NCBI RefSeq assembly: GCF_010183535.1 | Contig: NC_071330.1 | Location: 6,491,717 to 6,555,716, forward strand | Direction of reading: 5' to 3' | Origin: Caenorhabditis remanei | Taxonomy: Eukaryota; Nematoda; Chromadorea; Rhabditida; Rhabditidae | Length of the DNA stretch: 64,000 nucleotides | Shown here: piece after piece, positions 12,291-23,831 of the stretch | How positions within the stretch are numbered: position 1 is the first letter of the stretch | Layout: each line of letters opens with the position of its first letter | Program-made: the position numbers and the translations under genes | The notes under the pieces: generated by a model | The model's database searches: none | Told to the model about the DNA's origin: nothing | Seen by the model: only the letters and a program-made list of their open reading frames with translations

Positions 12291-13550
12291 ATGTATCAGA
12301 TGCACCACAATGGACCGCGTATTGAAGAAATGGTGGATCCACCGTCCAGGAGCACAACAAACCAGTTAAAAAATGATACAGAGTATATCAAATCAGAATA
12401 TCGCAGGTAACCGTTTCTTTTTATTTTGCTGATGCTTACTATTTTATTCCAGAATCAGCCATCTTCCAGACTTCAACAGAGACCCAGAATTAATCCAGGA
12501 GGTTATGAATTTGACAAAAAGATACATCGAAAAGTGGCTACGAGAAGAAAGAGACGAACCGAATATGGAGCGTCAAGGATGGATTGAGCGCTTCAAAACA
12601 AAGCTTCGTGAATGGGAAACGAAAAAAGAAACCGCAGAAGATGAATACTATACACGACGAGACGCGTCTTCGAATGAAGAGAAAAATAGAGAAATCGCAC
12701 GGCGGAGAGCCACCGATTCTCAGATGAATATCACAGTTAGTTAATCTTGAAAATCCCGGCAAAGTGATAGTTCAATAAATTATTTCTGACATACTTTTTG
12801 CAGGGTCTCCACGATAGCACCAGACTGAATCAACAATCTTATTCACGCTCCTATGAAAACCGGAATAGAAGATACAGTTCTGATGAAGACGATGATGAGA
12901 ATATGGCACCCCAGCGACGTCAACGCTCTCGGTATTTGATAATCTTGCACCAAAGCATCATTACCCAAGTTCAGGTCTCCTCCATCGTTTGCTCACCACC
13001 AACGTCGAGATGATTCTGGGTCGTACTACAGAAGTCATCACACTCAAAATTCTTCAAATCAAAGAACTCATAACACTGATTTTAGCTCGCATTATAGAGG
13101 GCAATACGGACCATCAACGTCGCAAAATGTGGGCATGCCATCAAATGCTCAGAACGTGAGGATGCGCTCAGGAAAAAGCAGAGTCACAAAGACGCGTAAT
13201 CGCAAGTGGCGACCTGGACAGAGAGCGCTTGAGGAAATTCGAAAATACCAAAAGTCCACCGATATGCTGATTCAGAAAGTAATAGTTCCAACGCGTGAAT
13301 GAACACAATCTTTTATTTTCAGGCTCCCTTTGCACGTCTTGTCCACGAAATTATGCGCGAAGCAACTTCGGAAAGTCAAGATTTTCGGATTCGTGCAGAC
13401 GCTTTGATGGCTCTTCAAGAAGCGGCAGAAGCGTTCATGGTGGAGATGTTCGAGGGATCCGTGTTGATTTGTAATCACGCGAAAAGAGTAACTCTCATGC
13501 CGACAGATATTCAATTATATCGTCGCTTATGTCTTCGGAATCTTTCATGA
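12291..13550 (+). CDS. hcp-3: CENP-A centromeric histone H3 variant
   Basis: Five exons (12291-12406, 12453-12735, 12804-12931, 12975-13278, 13323-13550) encode 352 aa. The C-terminal ~100 residues are a histone H3 fold (RWRPGQRALEEIRKYQ is preceded by a basic KTRNRKW; then TDMLIQKAPFARLVHEIM, loop 1 SESQDFRIRADAL, helix 2 EAAEAFMVEMFEGS, ending TLMPTDIQLYRRLCLRNL). The divergent loop 1 and the absence of the H3 tail identify it as CENP-A rather than canonical H3. The ~250-residue N-terminal tail is Arg/Ser/Asn/Gln rich with an acidic DEDDDEN patch near 160, longer than the 288-aa C. elegans protein I recall. It marks centromeric chromatin; nematodes are holocentric. Multiple introns exclude a retrocopy. 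Confidence 0.94.
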
Positions 13551-13687
13551 ACAAGAATATTGTAACATCTAACTCTAATTTTCGTTAACCCCCTTCGTCC
13601 CTTTTCGTCCTGTTTCAGTTGCTAGTTCAATCTGTCAAATTGTAAAGATTCATTAGCTATCAAATGAATTTATTTCATATACAATTA

Positions 13688-14566
13688 TCACTTATTAGAA
13701 CCGGCGATTCCGAAAATATGAATAGCGCGAAGCTTTTGGTAGACACCTTCACAACATCTCTGCACAATATCAGTGTTTGGATTTTGCTTTGACCAATGTC
13801 GAACAGCTCTGAAAACTCGGGTCGGTTGAGAAATAAATCCGGCGGTTAAGCCAACCTGACAATGCTCACTGCTTGAGTAAGATGTCCTAGTTGGGCTTCC
13901 GCTAGTGCAGTATATAAATAACAACGGGCAAGAATTACAGGGTCTCCGTACTTTTTTGCGAGCGAAATTTGATGCGCTGTTATTTTGGCAGCTGTCTTTG
14001 CCTGAAACAAAAACAAAACTCGAAAGTTTTGTAATTATTAGGACTTACGTAGTCTGTGTTAAAGTCACCCATCGCTGAATATGCTCCGCCAAGTGTTGAT
14101 AAATTCCACATCAGCTTTTCGAGATCCAACATATACCGGAAAAGATGTTTCAGTCTTCGTTCCCAAGCAATATCCAGATTATGTGGAGGATTTTTCATTT
14201 GAAAATCTACGAGAAGTTCCTGAAAATGTATTTTTCACTCGAAAATATTGACTTTGGATGTCGAAGAAGAGTTGAAATCTTACAAACTGTGCGGTTGATT
14301 TTTTTTTTCGTTGAAATTGGCAGATAACGACCTAATTGAACAGTTTTCACCTACATTGTTATCAGGTATGTTATGAAAAGCCCGTATCTCCGAGAATAGA
14401 TATTCTCGTCGGAGCTCCAATAAGTTGAGAACTCCATATAAATCTTCCAAGTTGTTGAACTCGAAAACCACCGCCTGCGTACCTAAAAAGGTAATTTTGT
14501 TTTTCTGCAATGATAAGTTGACTAACTCGTTGATGGAGTTTCCTTTGAATGTGTTAAGGGTGTCAT
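13688..14566 (-). CDS. Conserved helical (TPR-like) protein of unknown function
   Basis: Five exons (14566-14527, 14482-14355, 14219-14049, 14001-13856, 13808-13688) encode 201 aa. The C-terminal half reads like a TPR-type helical pair (QISLAKKYGDPVILARCYL, AEAQLGHLTQAVSIVRAV). The middle has a conserved-looking LDIAWERRLKHLFRYMLDLE helix. No signal peptide or membrane segment. By recalled synteny (between hcp-3 and pri-1) it would be C. elegans F58A4.6; I do not know its function. The start ATG lies a short way after a TTTTCAG acceptor, and the first intron is only 44 bp. It is divergent from pri-1, with 178 bp between the two ATGs. Confidence 0.82.
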
Positions 14567-14744
14567 TGAGCAAAATGAGAATATTCTATGGATGGAAACC
14601 ACTGAAAACTAGCAACTTTGAAGGTAAAATTAAAAACGCAAACGCGCTCCACTGCACTAAGCGGGAAATGCGAATTCAAACCGTGCTTTCTTTTCCGTTT
14701 TCTTTTCCGTTTTCCAAATAAAACAGACGTTTTGTGTTTCAGAA
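14567..14744. promoter_or_regulatory. Divergent promoter between the unnamed gene and pri-1
   Basis: This 178-bp interval separates two opposite start codons and must hold both 5' ends. It contains repeated TTTTCCGTTTT on the + strand (14690-14714) and an E2F-type site. Both genes have TTTCAG acceptors next to their starts, consistent with SL1 trans-splicing. Confidence 0.75.
14661..14668. promoter_or_regulatory. E2F-type site GCGGGAAA
   Basis: GCGGGAAA is the reverse complement of TTTCCCGC, a perfect match to the E2F consensus TTTSSCGC, 77 bp upstream of the pri-1 ATG. DNA replication genes are classic E2F targets, and C. elegans uses EFL-1/DPL-1. Binding is inferred. Confidence 0.6.
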
Positions 14745-16263
14745 ATGTCCTACAACTCTATCAGACTGCCTCAAGACTTACCCATTTACTATAAAAACTT
14801 CTTTCCTGCTAAGCCGTTCGTTAAATGGCTCCGATATGGCCTCAGTAAGTTGGAAAGATTCAAACTTGTATTTCTCTCAATTTTGCCAGGTTATGGAGAC
14901 TATTTCAATCGACGTGAATTTGCTTTTATTCTCGCCGATGACGTTCATATCAGATATCGCAGTTATCACGACGAACTCTCATTTTTTAAAGCATTGACAA
15001 GCACTAACCCGGAGAAGCTTGATATCGGAGCTGTATACAATCACGAACCGATCAACAATAAAAGACATACAGATTATCAGGCTGTTGAGAGAGAACTTGT
15101 TTTTGATATCGATTTAACTGATTACGATCCAATCCGTAATTGTTGCAAGTGAGTGCTGATTTGGTGAAAAAAAATTAGGACATTGCTTTCAGGAATGCTA
15201 CAGTCTGTCAAAAATGCTGGAAATTTATGGTTCTCGCTGTGAAGATTTTAGATTTTCAACTTGATGACATGTTCGGTTTTAAAGCCCGTATGTGGGTTTT
15301 CTCCGGAAGAAGAGGAGTCCATTGTTGGGTGGGAGACAAGAAAGCGCGCATGCTCAATAACACACAAAGGTCTGCGATTGCAACAAGATTGAATTTGTTC
15401 AAGGTATCGAATTCATATGTAATTGTGCAAAAACTGAACATTACGTATTCAGAAAAATGGACATTGTGAAGTAACAGAGGGTCGCGCCAAAATGACGAGA
15501 GTTCCTCCAATTGTTCGTGATGCTTTCAATGTTGCAATGAAAGATGGAATATTCGAGAAGATGGTTTTGGAACAAGGATGGTTGGAAAATAGTGATTTCC
15601 TGGACTATCCCTATCTATCCGAAGGCTTTCGAAAACAAATGCTCGATCTTCTAGAAACGTTCAAAACACCGGAAGAACGATGGCATATGCTTCGTTCAGT
15701 GTTCGATGAAGGCTATCGCCGGAATCTAACATCGAATGACGGCCTCCAAGATGTTGTGAGTCGATAGGTTTTCAATAAAAAACAACTGATTGATGATAAC
15801 TATTAAGATGCCGGTGATGAGAGATCGCAACTTCCTGCTGTATTTCGTACTCCAAAGATGTTATCCGCGTCTTGATGTAAATGTATCCACAGGTAAAAAG
15901 CAGTTTCCATTTAGTTAAAAAATACATTTTATTCAGGAACTAATCACTTGCTCAAATCTCCGTTCTGTATCCATCCCAAAACTGGAAATGTCGCTGTTCC
16001 ATTGAATGTGGAAAAAATTGATGTATTCGATGTCAACAGTTGTCCCCGGATTGAGTAAGTCTAGTTTTTTTTTTGAACAAAGTTAAACAAAGATTCGTGT
16101 TTTCAGTCGAGTTGTCGAAGAACTGAGCAGTCTTCTGGCTGAACGAGAAGCAGACGAAAATGAAGATTCGAAGAATCGCAAGTTCCTGCCATACAAGCAT
16201 GGAGCACTGGCTCCATATGTTGAAAACTTTGAGAAGTTCGTTTATCTGGCATGTATCTCATAA
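14745..16263 (+). CDS. pri-1: DNA primase small catalytic subunit
   Basis: Seven exons (14745-14844, 14890-15148, 15193-15403, 15453-15755, 15808-15892, 15937-16054, 16107-16263) encode 410 aa, the size I recall for C. elegans PRI-1. The metal-binding motif ERELVFDIDLTDYD and the following Cys pair (NCCKNATVCQKCW) match eukaryotic PRIM1. FSGRRGVHCWVGD is the conserved SGxRGxH segment. HLLKSPFCIHPKTG is the typical C-terminal motif. It makes RNA primers in the DNA polymerase alpha-primase complex. Intron 1 is 45 nt, in frame and stop-free, so retention would add 15 residues; the donor/acceptor are normal, so I treat it as an intron. Confidence 0.96.
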
Positions 16264-16393
16264 GTATCGATTGTCTTATTTATGTTACTCATTCTGTTTG
16301 CAATTCACATATTTTTCTCATCGCAAAATGAATTTGTTTCTCTTTTTCTCTCCTTCTTCGTGTTCGTTTTATTGCTAGAGCGCGCGTCTTCAA

Positions 16394-16407
16394 GTTTCCA
16401 TGGCAAC
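16394..16407 (+). promoter_or_regulatory. X-box (RFX/DAF-19 site) of bbs-4
   Basis: GTTTCCATGGCAAC fits the X-box consensus RYYNYYATRRNRAC at every position. It lies 49 bp before the bbs-4 ATG, the usual distance for C. elegans ciliary genes controlled by DAF-19. It implies that bbs-4 has its own promoter despite the ~190-bp gap to pri-1. Confidence 0.88.
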
Positions 16408-16455
16408 TGAGCAAAAGGCGAGGGGCTGAGGAGAAATTCAATACTCTTTCAAAAA

Positions 16456-18248
16456 ATGGAAGAAAGTAATAAAGACGAAATAATCGGAACTGATGTTCTC
16501 CCAAACGAGAAGGATGATCCACAGGTTAGTTTCTGAATTCTATAAGCCTAAGTTTGACAAGAAAGTAAATTAATTTTTAGCCGGAACCATTAGAATTGGA
16601 AACAAAAGAAGAGGTTTCTGTTAAACCTCCAGACCGTCCACCACCTAAAATAGTTGAAGTGTTTGATTGTAATGCTTCAAATGCTCTCATGTATCAATAT
16701 TTCGGACAAAGAGATTATGTTGAATGCAAGTCATTGATTGGAGAGATTCAATCGAAGTATAATGAGAAAAATGAAGCAGCACTTCATGTACGTGGATTGA
16801 TTGCAAGAAATGAAGGAGAATTGGAAGAAGCTATGGAATGTTTTCAGAAGGCTTATGAGGTTTCAGGGAAGAATAAACGGTGAGTATACTGTGTGTAAAA
16901 GAGTCAGGAAATGACGAAAAGAGTTTTCTAGATATTACTACGAGATGGGAAGGTGTAATTTCCTTCTGGGACGTCATCAAATTGCTGTTGAACAACTGAA
17001 AAAAGCGAGTGAGGTGATGAAGAATAATCCGAAAGTTTGGTATTGGCTTGCCAGAGCACTTTATCATTTCCCCACTGAAATGATGAATGGAAAACAATTC
17101 AATCCAGTAGAATCTGCAAAAACGGTTCTCATGAAGTATTTCATTCTTTCCCTTCTACAAAAATAATGAATGTTTTAGCCCGGATATTGGTCGAGATTCA
17201 GCTTTGATCTGTTTCTTGGGTCGACTCTGTGAAGAATTACAAGATACGAAAGGAGCCATTGCAGCATATCAATCTGCATTGAAATTAGAATCTGACAATA
17301 CAGATGTCATGATTCGACTAGGATTACTCTTACTTCGAAAGGGAGATGAACAAGAAGGATTCGAGAAACTTGGAAATTGCTTGGCTTATGATCCATCAAA
17401 TAGTCAGGCGCTACTGACAATCGGCTCGATTATGCAAAGCCATTTTGATCATGACGTTGCATTGAATAAATACAGGTTGAAAAGTTCGAGATATTTTAAT
17501 TGAAATAAAGAGTTTTTTAATAGAGTTGCGGCAGATGTGTGTGATTATAATGGATGTCTATGGAACAATATTGGGATCGCTCTTCTGGCAAGAAACAAAG
17601 CAGCTGCATCGCATTCTGCATTGAAAAAAGCTTCATTCATCAATCCGTTGGATTATAAGTTCGTTTTTGTTAAAAATTAATTCGACATCTCTGTTTCACT
17701 ACTCCTGAGAACATCTCGAGTTGAACATGCTTCTTCTCCCAGAATAATCAGTTTCAATCATTTATAGAATCAGTTACAACCTGGGAGTCCTCCACGATAT
17801 CATGAATCTCCATTGTTCTGCTCTTCATTACATCAAACTATGTACAGAACTGAAACCGCAAAATGCGAAAGCAGTTGGTGCAATGGCTGTGATTTTATCT
17901 CACATGGGTGATAACAAGAATGCAAGACTCGCATACAAAAGATCTATTGAACTACAGCCATTCCCATCGATTGTAAGTTTTGTTTTCTGCCAATCATTCG
18001 AATCTTTTTTGATCCCAGGTCCTCAATTATGCTATCTTCGAATATCGTATGAAAGACTATACTGCCGTTTCAAACGCTGTCAAATTATACAAAGAACTTG
18101 AAGCAGCTGGCAGTAAATGCAGCCTTGTAAGCTAGAAACATTCCCGTTATTCTCAAAAGAAAATGTTTGATTGTAGAATAACAAACAAACGGCGAATCTT
18201 CTGGACGCCGTGTTGAAACAATACGATCAGCAGCCTGCGGAACACTAA
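16456..18248 (+). CDS. bbs-4: Bardet-Biedl syndrome protein 4, TPR subunit of the BBSome
   Basis: Eight exons (16456-16524, 16581-16879, 16932-17135, 17179-17475, 17524-17658, 17768-17972, 18019-18126, 18177-18248) encode 462 aa. The first ~50 residues are acidic and variable; the remainder is a tandem TPR solenoid (for example GDEQEGFEKLGNCLAYDPSN and LWNNIGIALLARNKAAASHS). BBS4 is a subunit of the BBSome that carries membrane cargo in cilia. The X-box upstream independently supports a ciliary role. A poly(A) signal AATAAA is at 18325. Confidence 0.95.
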
Positions 18249-18924
18249 CCCCTCACTTTTTAGCTGCAAATTTTATGTTTTGGATTTGCAGAAATGATTT
18301 TGGTCTTGTCAATGAGTTTTAATGAATAAAATATTCTGGCAAATAAGTTTATTTCCGAGCATATCTTTACGAATTACAGTAATCACTTTTGAACAAAGCA
18401 AAGAAACAGAAGAATAGAAGTGGGCCAAGAGTTGGAGTGACTACTGCTTTTAGAACTATCGTCCTGAAGCTCCCGAAACTCAGTACCGAATCGGTTCCAG
18501 AACAATTGTGAAGTTTGAAAACAGTTAGGGAAAAGACCGAAGACCTAGAACGGTAGGATCCGATGAATCAAGGGATTCAACGTGTTCCATCGATCTGAAA
18601 ATCATTTTTTCTTGATTTCTTTGTTTTCACTACCATCACTTTTTTATCATTTATTTGTGACCCACCGCCTACAAAAAGTTCCGATTAAAAACGCTGTGGC
18701 GGGTTTAATGGATTCTGCGAAACGCTCATACTCTTCTCCTCTTTTTTCCATTTCCCTGCTCGCGTTACCTTCAATAAAAAACCCATTTTTATGGACGCCT
18801 ACAGTATGGATGAACGATAAAACGTGATACGGACAACCACCTTCTGCACACTGTTTCAGCATCACATACATACCCCGCCACACTGAAAACGACGTTCTCA
18901 TTATTCGACAACAAAATTCAGAAA
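18249..18924. other. Intergenic, bbs-4 to lectin gene
   Basis: About 680 bp with no supported gene. The bbs-4 poly(A) signal lies at its start; the last ~200 bp should hold the promoter of the lectin gene. An open frame on the - strand (18647-18970) overlaps the lectin start and has no features. Confidence 0.5.
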
Positions 18925-21900
18925 ATGCAGAGACGGACCACAATATGGTTCCTACTTCTGTTCCAGCCAATTCTTGTTTTCACGCAGAATCATTCGGAAC
19001 CTTACGAATGCAAAATTGGATCTGTTAATCCGTTGGCAGTTACCAGGTAAGTAGCTTTCATCTGAAAAGTTATTCATTTATTTTTTCTTGTCCAGTCTGA
19101 ATGCGTGCTACAAACTGTATAACACTCCGAAAAGTTATCAAGCTGCTAGAAGGCATTGTGTATCTCTTGGAGGTCAATTAGCAGATAAGATTAATAAAGA
19201 TGACTCATCACTCTACTCAGGTATTCAACTATATTCATTTTTACTATCAGTTTCTCTTCTTCAGCCAACGCAGATTTGGAAGTAACCAACGGAACACAAT
19301 TCTGGGTTGGTGCTTCTAATTTGAAGTGCAATATCGCTTGGGAGAATGGTGGAGAGATTGAATTCAATGAAATGTGGGCTCCTGATTCTCGATATTATGG
19401 AGTTGCAATTGATAAAATGTCCCTTGGAGGACTGTGGCATACGATTCCAGTGGCACAGAAATTACCATTTGTGTGTACATTTCAGGGAAAATCTAAAGAT
19501 GGTAAAGATAATCTGGAAATTGAAGGTTTTTAAAGCAATCATTTCAGCACCAGCCCCAGTTCACGCAATGAGAGCTCCAGCAAAGAAAAGACCAGCGAAA
19601 CCAGAAAAGACGGAAGGTAGGTATACGGTATTCGCGCGTATATGAATCGCTGGGCAGCAGCGGAGGGGGTGATTCTTTTCATTCTGGAAAAGGGGCTCAT
19701 ACAGAATATTGATGATTGGAAAGTTTATGTGGTGGGATTGAAGAGCATGCTCTGAAATCTGTAACATCTTTTTGTAATTTCAGAAGATGACATCAATGAA
19801 AGTTTGAACGCAGCAATTGCTGATGAGAAAAAGAAGAAAGAAGAGAGTTCCGATAGTAAACAGGATTCAAAAAAGGACGAAGAAGACATCGATGAGTCGA
19901 TGAATGCAGCACTTTCAGATGAGAAGAAGAAATCGGAAGCGATGGCTCTGTCTGCAAGTGATAAGAAGTCATCGAGTCAGAACGATGAGGACAGTGATGC
20001 AGAAGAAGCAAGTATGTCAGCACAACAATCAATGAGCGGAAGTGCTGCAATGTCTGCATCTATGTCTGATTCATCTGCATCTTCCAACTCTAGCAGTGAT
20101 GAATCATTGGATGAAGTTTATGATTCTGCTGAAATTGCAATGAGAAAAGAGATCGGTAAAACTGTTGTTGCAATGAAATCACAAGAAATGGCGTCACAAT
20201 CGGAAGATTATGACAAGTATACGGAAGAAGATTTGTTATCAGCCGCTGCAACTCTCATCGGAGGATACACAGTCAACGCAAATTGGGCAGATTCAAGAAC
20301 AACGAATACCTCAAGTTTTGACTCTCAGACAGATGAAGAGTCGATGAGTATGTCGATTACTGTAGCTGATCAGATGGCAATGGCAATGCAGAGTGCGGAT
20401 AAGAGAGAAAGTGAAAGTTCAAGTTCTGATTCGATGTCAGAATCAAGTTCAGATCAGATGAGTGAGCAGGCAGCAATGACAATGTCAGCAGCGATGTCTG
20501 CAAGTGAGAAGAACTCGAAGAAATCAGAGAGTAGTTCAAAGGATGAAAGTGAAGATAGTGCTTCGTTGAGTATGGAACAGAAGGCAGAGGATAGTGCAAA
20601 GATGGCTGCAGCATCTGCTTCTGAATCTGCATCTGAAAAGAAGACGAGTGACCAAGAAGAGAGTGTGGAAGAAGCAGATGTTGCTTCAGCTGCGTCAATT
20701 TTTGGAAATGAAAAGAAGAAGTCGAGTGACCCAAAGCCCACAATAAAACCACCAACGACTACGGAAGATCCTGATATTGATGAATCTTTGAATGCAGCTC
20801 AAGCAAATCAACGAACAACTACAACCATTCAACCAGATCTAACAACAGTTTTGTCTGCTGTCAAGCCAGGAAATGCTGTAGCAATAGCTGCAAAGCTCAC
20901 TGAAAAACAACCAGGTTGTCCTGCAGAATGGTCACAATTCAACACGAATGCATCTGCTCCGGCTTTTTGTTTTAAGAGATTCGAAAAACCGATGAATTTT
21001 GAGGATGCCCGTCTGTTCTGCGTGAGCAAGGGCGGTCATTTGGCATCCATTCATAATGAGAGACAGTTACTTCTGCTTTCAGGTAGTGGTTATGAATTGA
21101 TACGGGGACTCTGATTCGTTTGTATTTCAGCCTTGCTTCACAACAATGGACCAGATGCACTTTCGGATCAAACGTGGATTGGATTGAATCGTATTCATCA
21201 GAAGTATTATGTTTATGAAGATGATACAGCGATGGATTTCACTAGATGGCTACCAGGAGCACCCAACATCAATGATTGCACTGTGGTAAGTCGGAAAGAA
21301 TCTTATGGAAGCCGTCGTTTCACTTTTTCAGTTTACTGGAAATGAACTTCCAAACTATCCACACAAGGGAACACAATACAAATTTGGAGATTTCCCATGT
21401 GAAGAAGTACAGAAATCAGTTCTTTGTGAAGTGACTCTTGGAAAAGGTTTGGCTTAAAAAGTAGATTCAAAGGAAATGTATCGTATTTCAGATAAGATCA
21501 AGTCTCAACCAACTTGCGAAGAAGGATGGAGCTATTACTCTTTTGATGGAACAGCGAAGAGTGGAAAGTGCTACAAGGTAATTATCGACTCGGAATCTTC
21601 TAACCCCTTCTTTTTTCTTCCAGAGAGTCGATGAGTCGAAGAAGTTCAGTGAAGCTCGTGACGTTTGTAAAAAGGAGAATTCGTACGTGGCATCTATTCA
21701 GAATGAAGGAGAAGCCAGATTCGTGTCAGCTCTTGTTCAAACTGATAAGAATTATACAGTTGATGAACAAACATGGATTGGATATGTGAAATATGACAGA
21801 GATTTCGGATGGGAAGATGGAAATAAGGGATTACAATTTGATCCATGGACAGAGAAAATGCCAAGAGAGAAGAAATGTACTGTGGTGAGTGCGGGAATGA

Positions 21901-22778
21901 ATAAAGTTCAGTGGCATATATAAACCTTTCAGTTTACTGGAAATGAGATCCACGACGATTGTCGAAGTCAATACCGATTTGTGAGCGTCGAATGTAACAA
22001 GACTCAGCGATCCATTTTATGTTCAAAGCCACCCATGAAAGACGGTAATTCAGTTCTCACCGCTCGAAATAACGAACCAATTATCTCTTTTTTCAGGAGC
22101 TCTATTTGTCTACAAAGAAACTGAAAACACTTCAAAGAAAGTATGACTTCCAATCTGATTCCCGACTTATCACTCTTTTTTAACATCCCTTCTCTCATGT
22201 ATTTCCTTGTTGAACACTCAAATTCTAGTCCGACGTTAGCTAATAAACTAATTTCTCACATGAAATTTCCATTTTCTGCTTCAATTGTTAACAATTTTGT
22301 CGGAAATAAACGTCGACTAGAACAGTTATATCAATTGTATTCAGAGATATGAGTTCTAAATACTGTGAAAAAAATAAAGTTTGGCCAAGGATTTTCAAAA
22401 AAAATTTTCGCGCCCAAAACGCTTTAGTGCATTTGTGAACTAAAGCGTTTTGGGCGCGAAATTTTTTTTTGAAAATTCTTGGCCAAACTTTATTTTTTTC
22501 ACAGTACCAGAAGAATGCTTACGGTTTTCTTACTGTAGCTACTATAAGTGTTTTTTTCCTGTTCGGTTTCGGTTGAACAAAGCTGCTTCGAATACCTCAA
22601 AAGTAACTATAAATAGTTTTAATTACGAGATATCCTATTCTCAGTGGATCTCCAAGTTGCGAGGAAAAAGAGGTCTCAAAATGAGAAAAATAATTACAAA
22701 GCCCGTAAATCAACATGGACGACGCATGCTTCAAATGTTTTGCTGGTCTCGCCACGATTACCGTCTTTGAAAATATAA
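18925..22778 (+). CDS. clec-161: Large C-type lectin-domain membrane protein with acidic Ser-rich linker
   Basis: Exons 18925-19046, 19096-19220, 19265-19501, 19548-19616, 19784-21082, 21131-21285, 21332-21446, 21492-21577, 21624-21884, 21933-22044, 22097-22140, 22505-22571, 22645-22778 give ~941 aa. A signal peptide (residues 1-20) is followed by a first C-type lectin domain, an about 380-residue acidic Ser/Met/Ala-rich linker in the 1.3-kb exon, then two more lectin domains (ending with CTVFTGNE motifs). Near the C-terminus is a hydrophobic helix (GFLTVATISVFFLFGF) followed by RKKR, as in a type I membrane protein. If the last donor at 22572 is not used, the protein stops at 22576 right after the helix. 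The symbol rests on recalled synteny with F58A4.5. The EPN/WND sugar-binding motif is not intact (PGAPN), so carbohydrate binding is doubtful. Confidence 0.82.
22361..22506. mobile_element. Hairpin MITE-like element supplying a 3' splice site
   Basis: Arms 22361-22426 and 22441-22506 are reverse complements over 66 bp with about two differences, around a 14-nt loop. They contain AAAGTTTGGCCAAG and CGCGCCCAAAACGCTTTA. The right arm ends TTTTTTTCACAGTA and thereby provides the CAG acceptor for the penultimate exon of the lectin gene. It lies at the 3' end of a 364-bp intron. Family unknown. Confidence 0.82.
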
Positions 22779-22977
22779 ATGCTGTTTTTTCTTCTTATTC
22801 ACGAATTTATTAATTTTCATCTTTTTGGTATTCTTTGAATGATGATAAGGTACGACTAATTTAATCAATAAATATTTTAATATGTTACGTTAGTTTCCGT
22901 GAAAGTATTCGTCTATTCGTTTAGCTGTGGGAATTCGTCGTTTGTTCGAGCAAATTGTAAATAATATCAATTGCAGC
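22779..22977 (+). promoter_or_regulatory. Intercistronic region between lectin gene and small Ser-rich gene
   Basis: Only about 200 bp separate the two coding regions. AATAAA at 22867 is followed about 105 bp later by an ATTGCAG acceptor one base before the next ATG. This matches SL2-operon spacing, so the two genes may be co-transcribed. Confidence 0.5.
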
Positions 22978-23729
22978 ATGCTGAAAAGTCTGCTCTCGCT
23001 TGTGACACCATCCAACAAGGACAAAAAGAAGAAAAGGTCAATTGCTGGGCTTTCCAGCCAACCGCCGCAGCCGACGGAGACGTCGTTCTTTTCAGAAGCC
23101 GACGCGTCGACTCTGAATGAAACCAACGTCACGATTCCAATAGGCGTGAGTTCTGAAGAATTCAAATCTTCATCTGAACTAAATAAATGTTAATATTTTT
23201 ATTCCAGGAAGGCCGTGATGATATATCGATCGTCTCAACATCTCGAATGCTCGGAGACTTGCCATTCAGCTTCGTCGAACGCAAAAACCGGGCGTCTTCT
23301 TTCGATTTTTGTCTATCAGATGATTCGCCGAAAGGTTCGAAATTATCTTTTTTCGAAAATACAAAAACTGTGATAGTTAGTAATCAAAGCTGGTACTGAT
23401 TGGAGATTGCAGTGACGTTGTGGTGTGAAAACATTTTGGCAAAAAACTGGCATTCTTTTCAATATTAGTTGTTCACTTGCAGATATTGTAGTTCATCGTC
23501 GAAGTCTCCAGCCAGCAACGCCAACACCGAATCAGTCTGACGCAGAGCACTCCTTCATTGAGAACATTTTCGAGTGAGTTTTCATGTTTTTTTCCTCTTC
23601 ACCCAACGTGTTGTTTACAGCTCACCGGGACAGCGAAACCGTTTACACTCGATGATCGGCGAGAATATCTATGAAACAGGAAATGGCTCCCCCCAAAAAG
23701 TCTCTAATAGAAGTAGCAAAAAGTCTTGA
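22978..23729 (+). CDS. Small Ser-rich intracellular protein, unknown function
   Basis: Four exons (22978-23145, 23208-23334, 23483-23573, 23621-23729) join in frame to 164 aa. The N-terminus is MLKSLLSLVTPSNKDKKKKR, too basic for a good signal peptide. The body is Ser/Asp/Glu rich with several proline-directed phosphosite-like motifs (QPATPTPNQ, FDSPGQRNR, NGSPQKVS), suggesting an intrinsically disordered regulatory protein. I recognise no domain. AATAAA lies at 23734, a few bases after the stop. Confidence 0.75.
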
Positions 23730-23831
23730 CTATAATAAATGAAATCAGTAATAAAAGAATATACTATATATGCATATAAAGGTTTTGATTTCAGTTTTAT
23801 TATAGAATGCATTTCTTATCGATTCAAAGGT

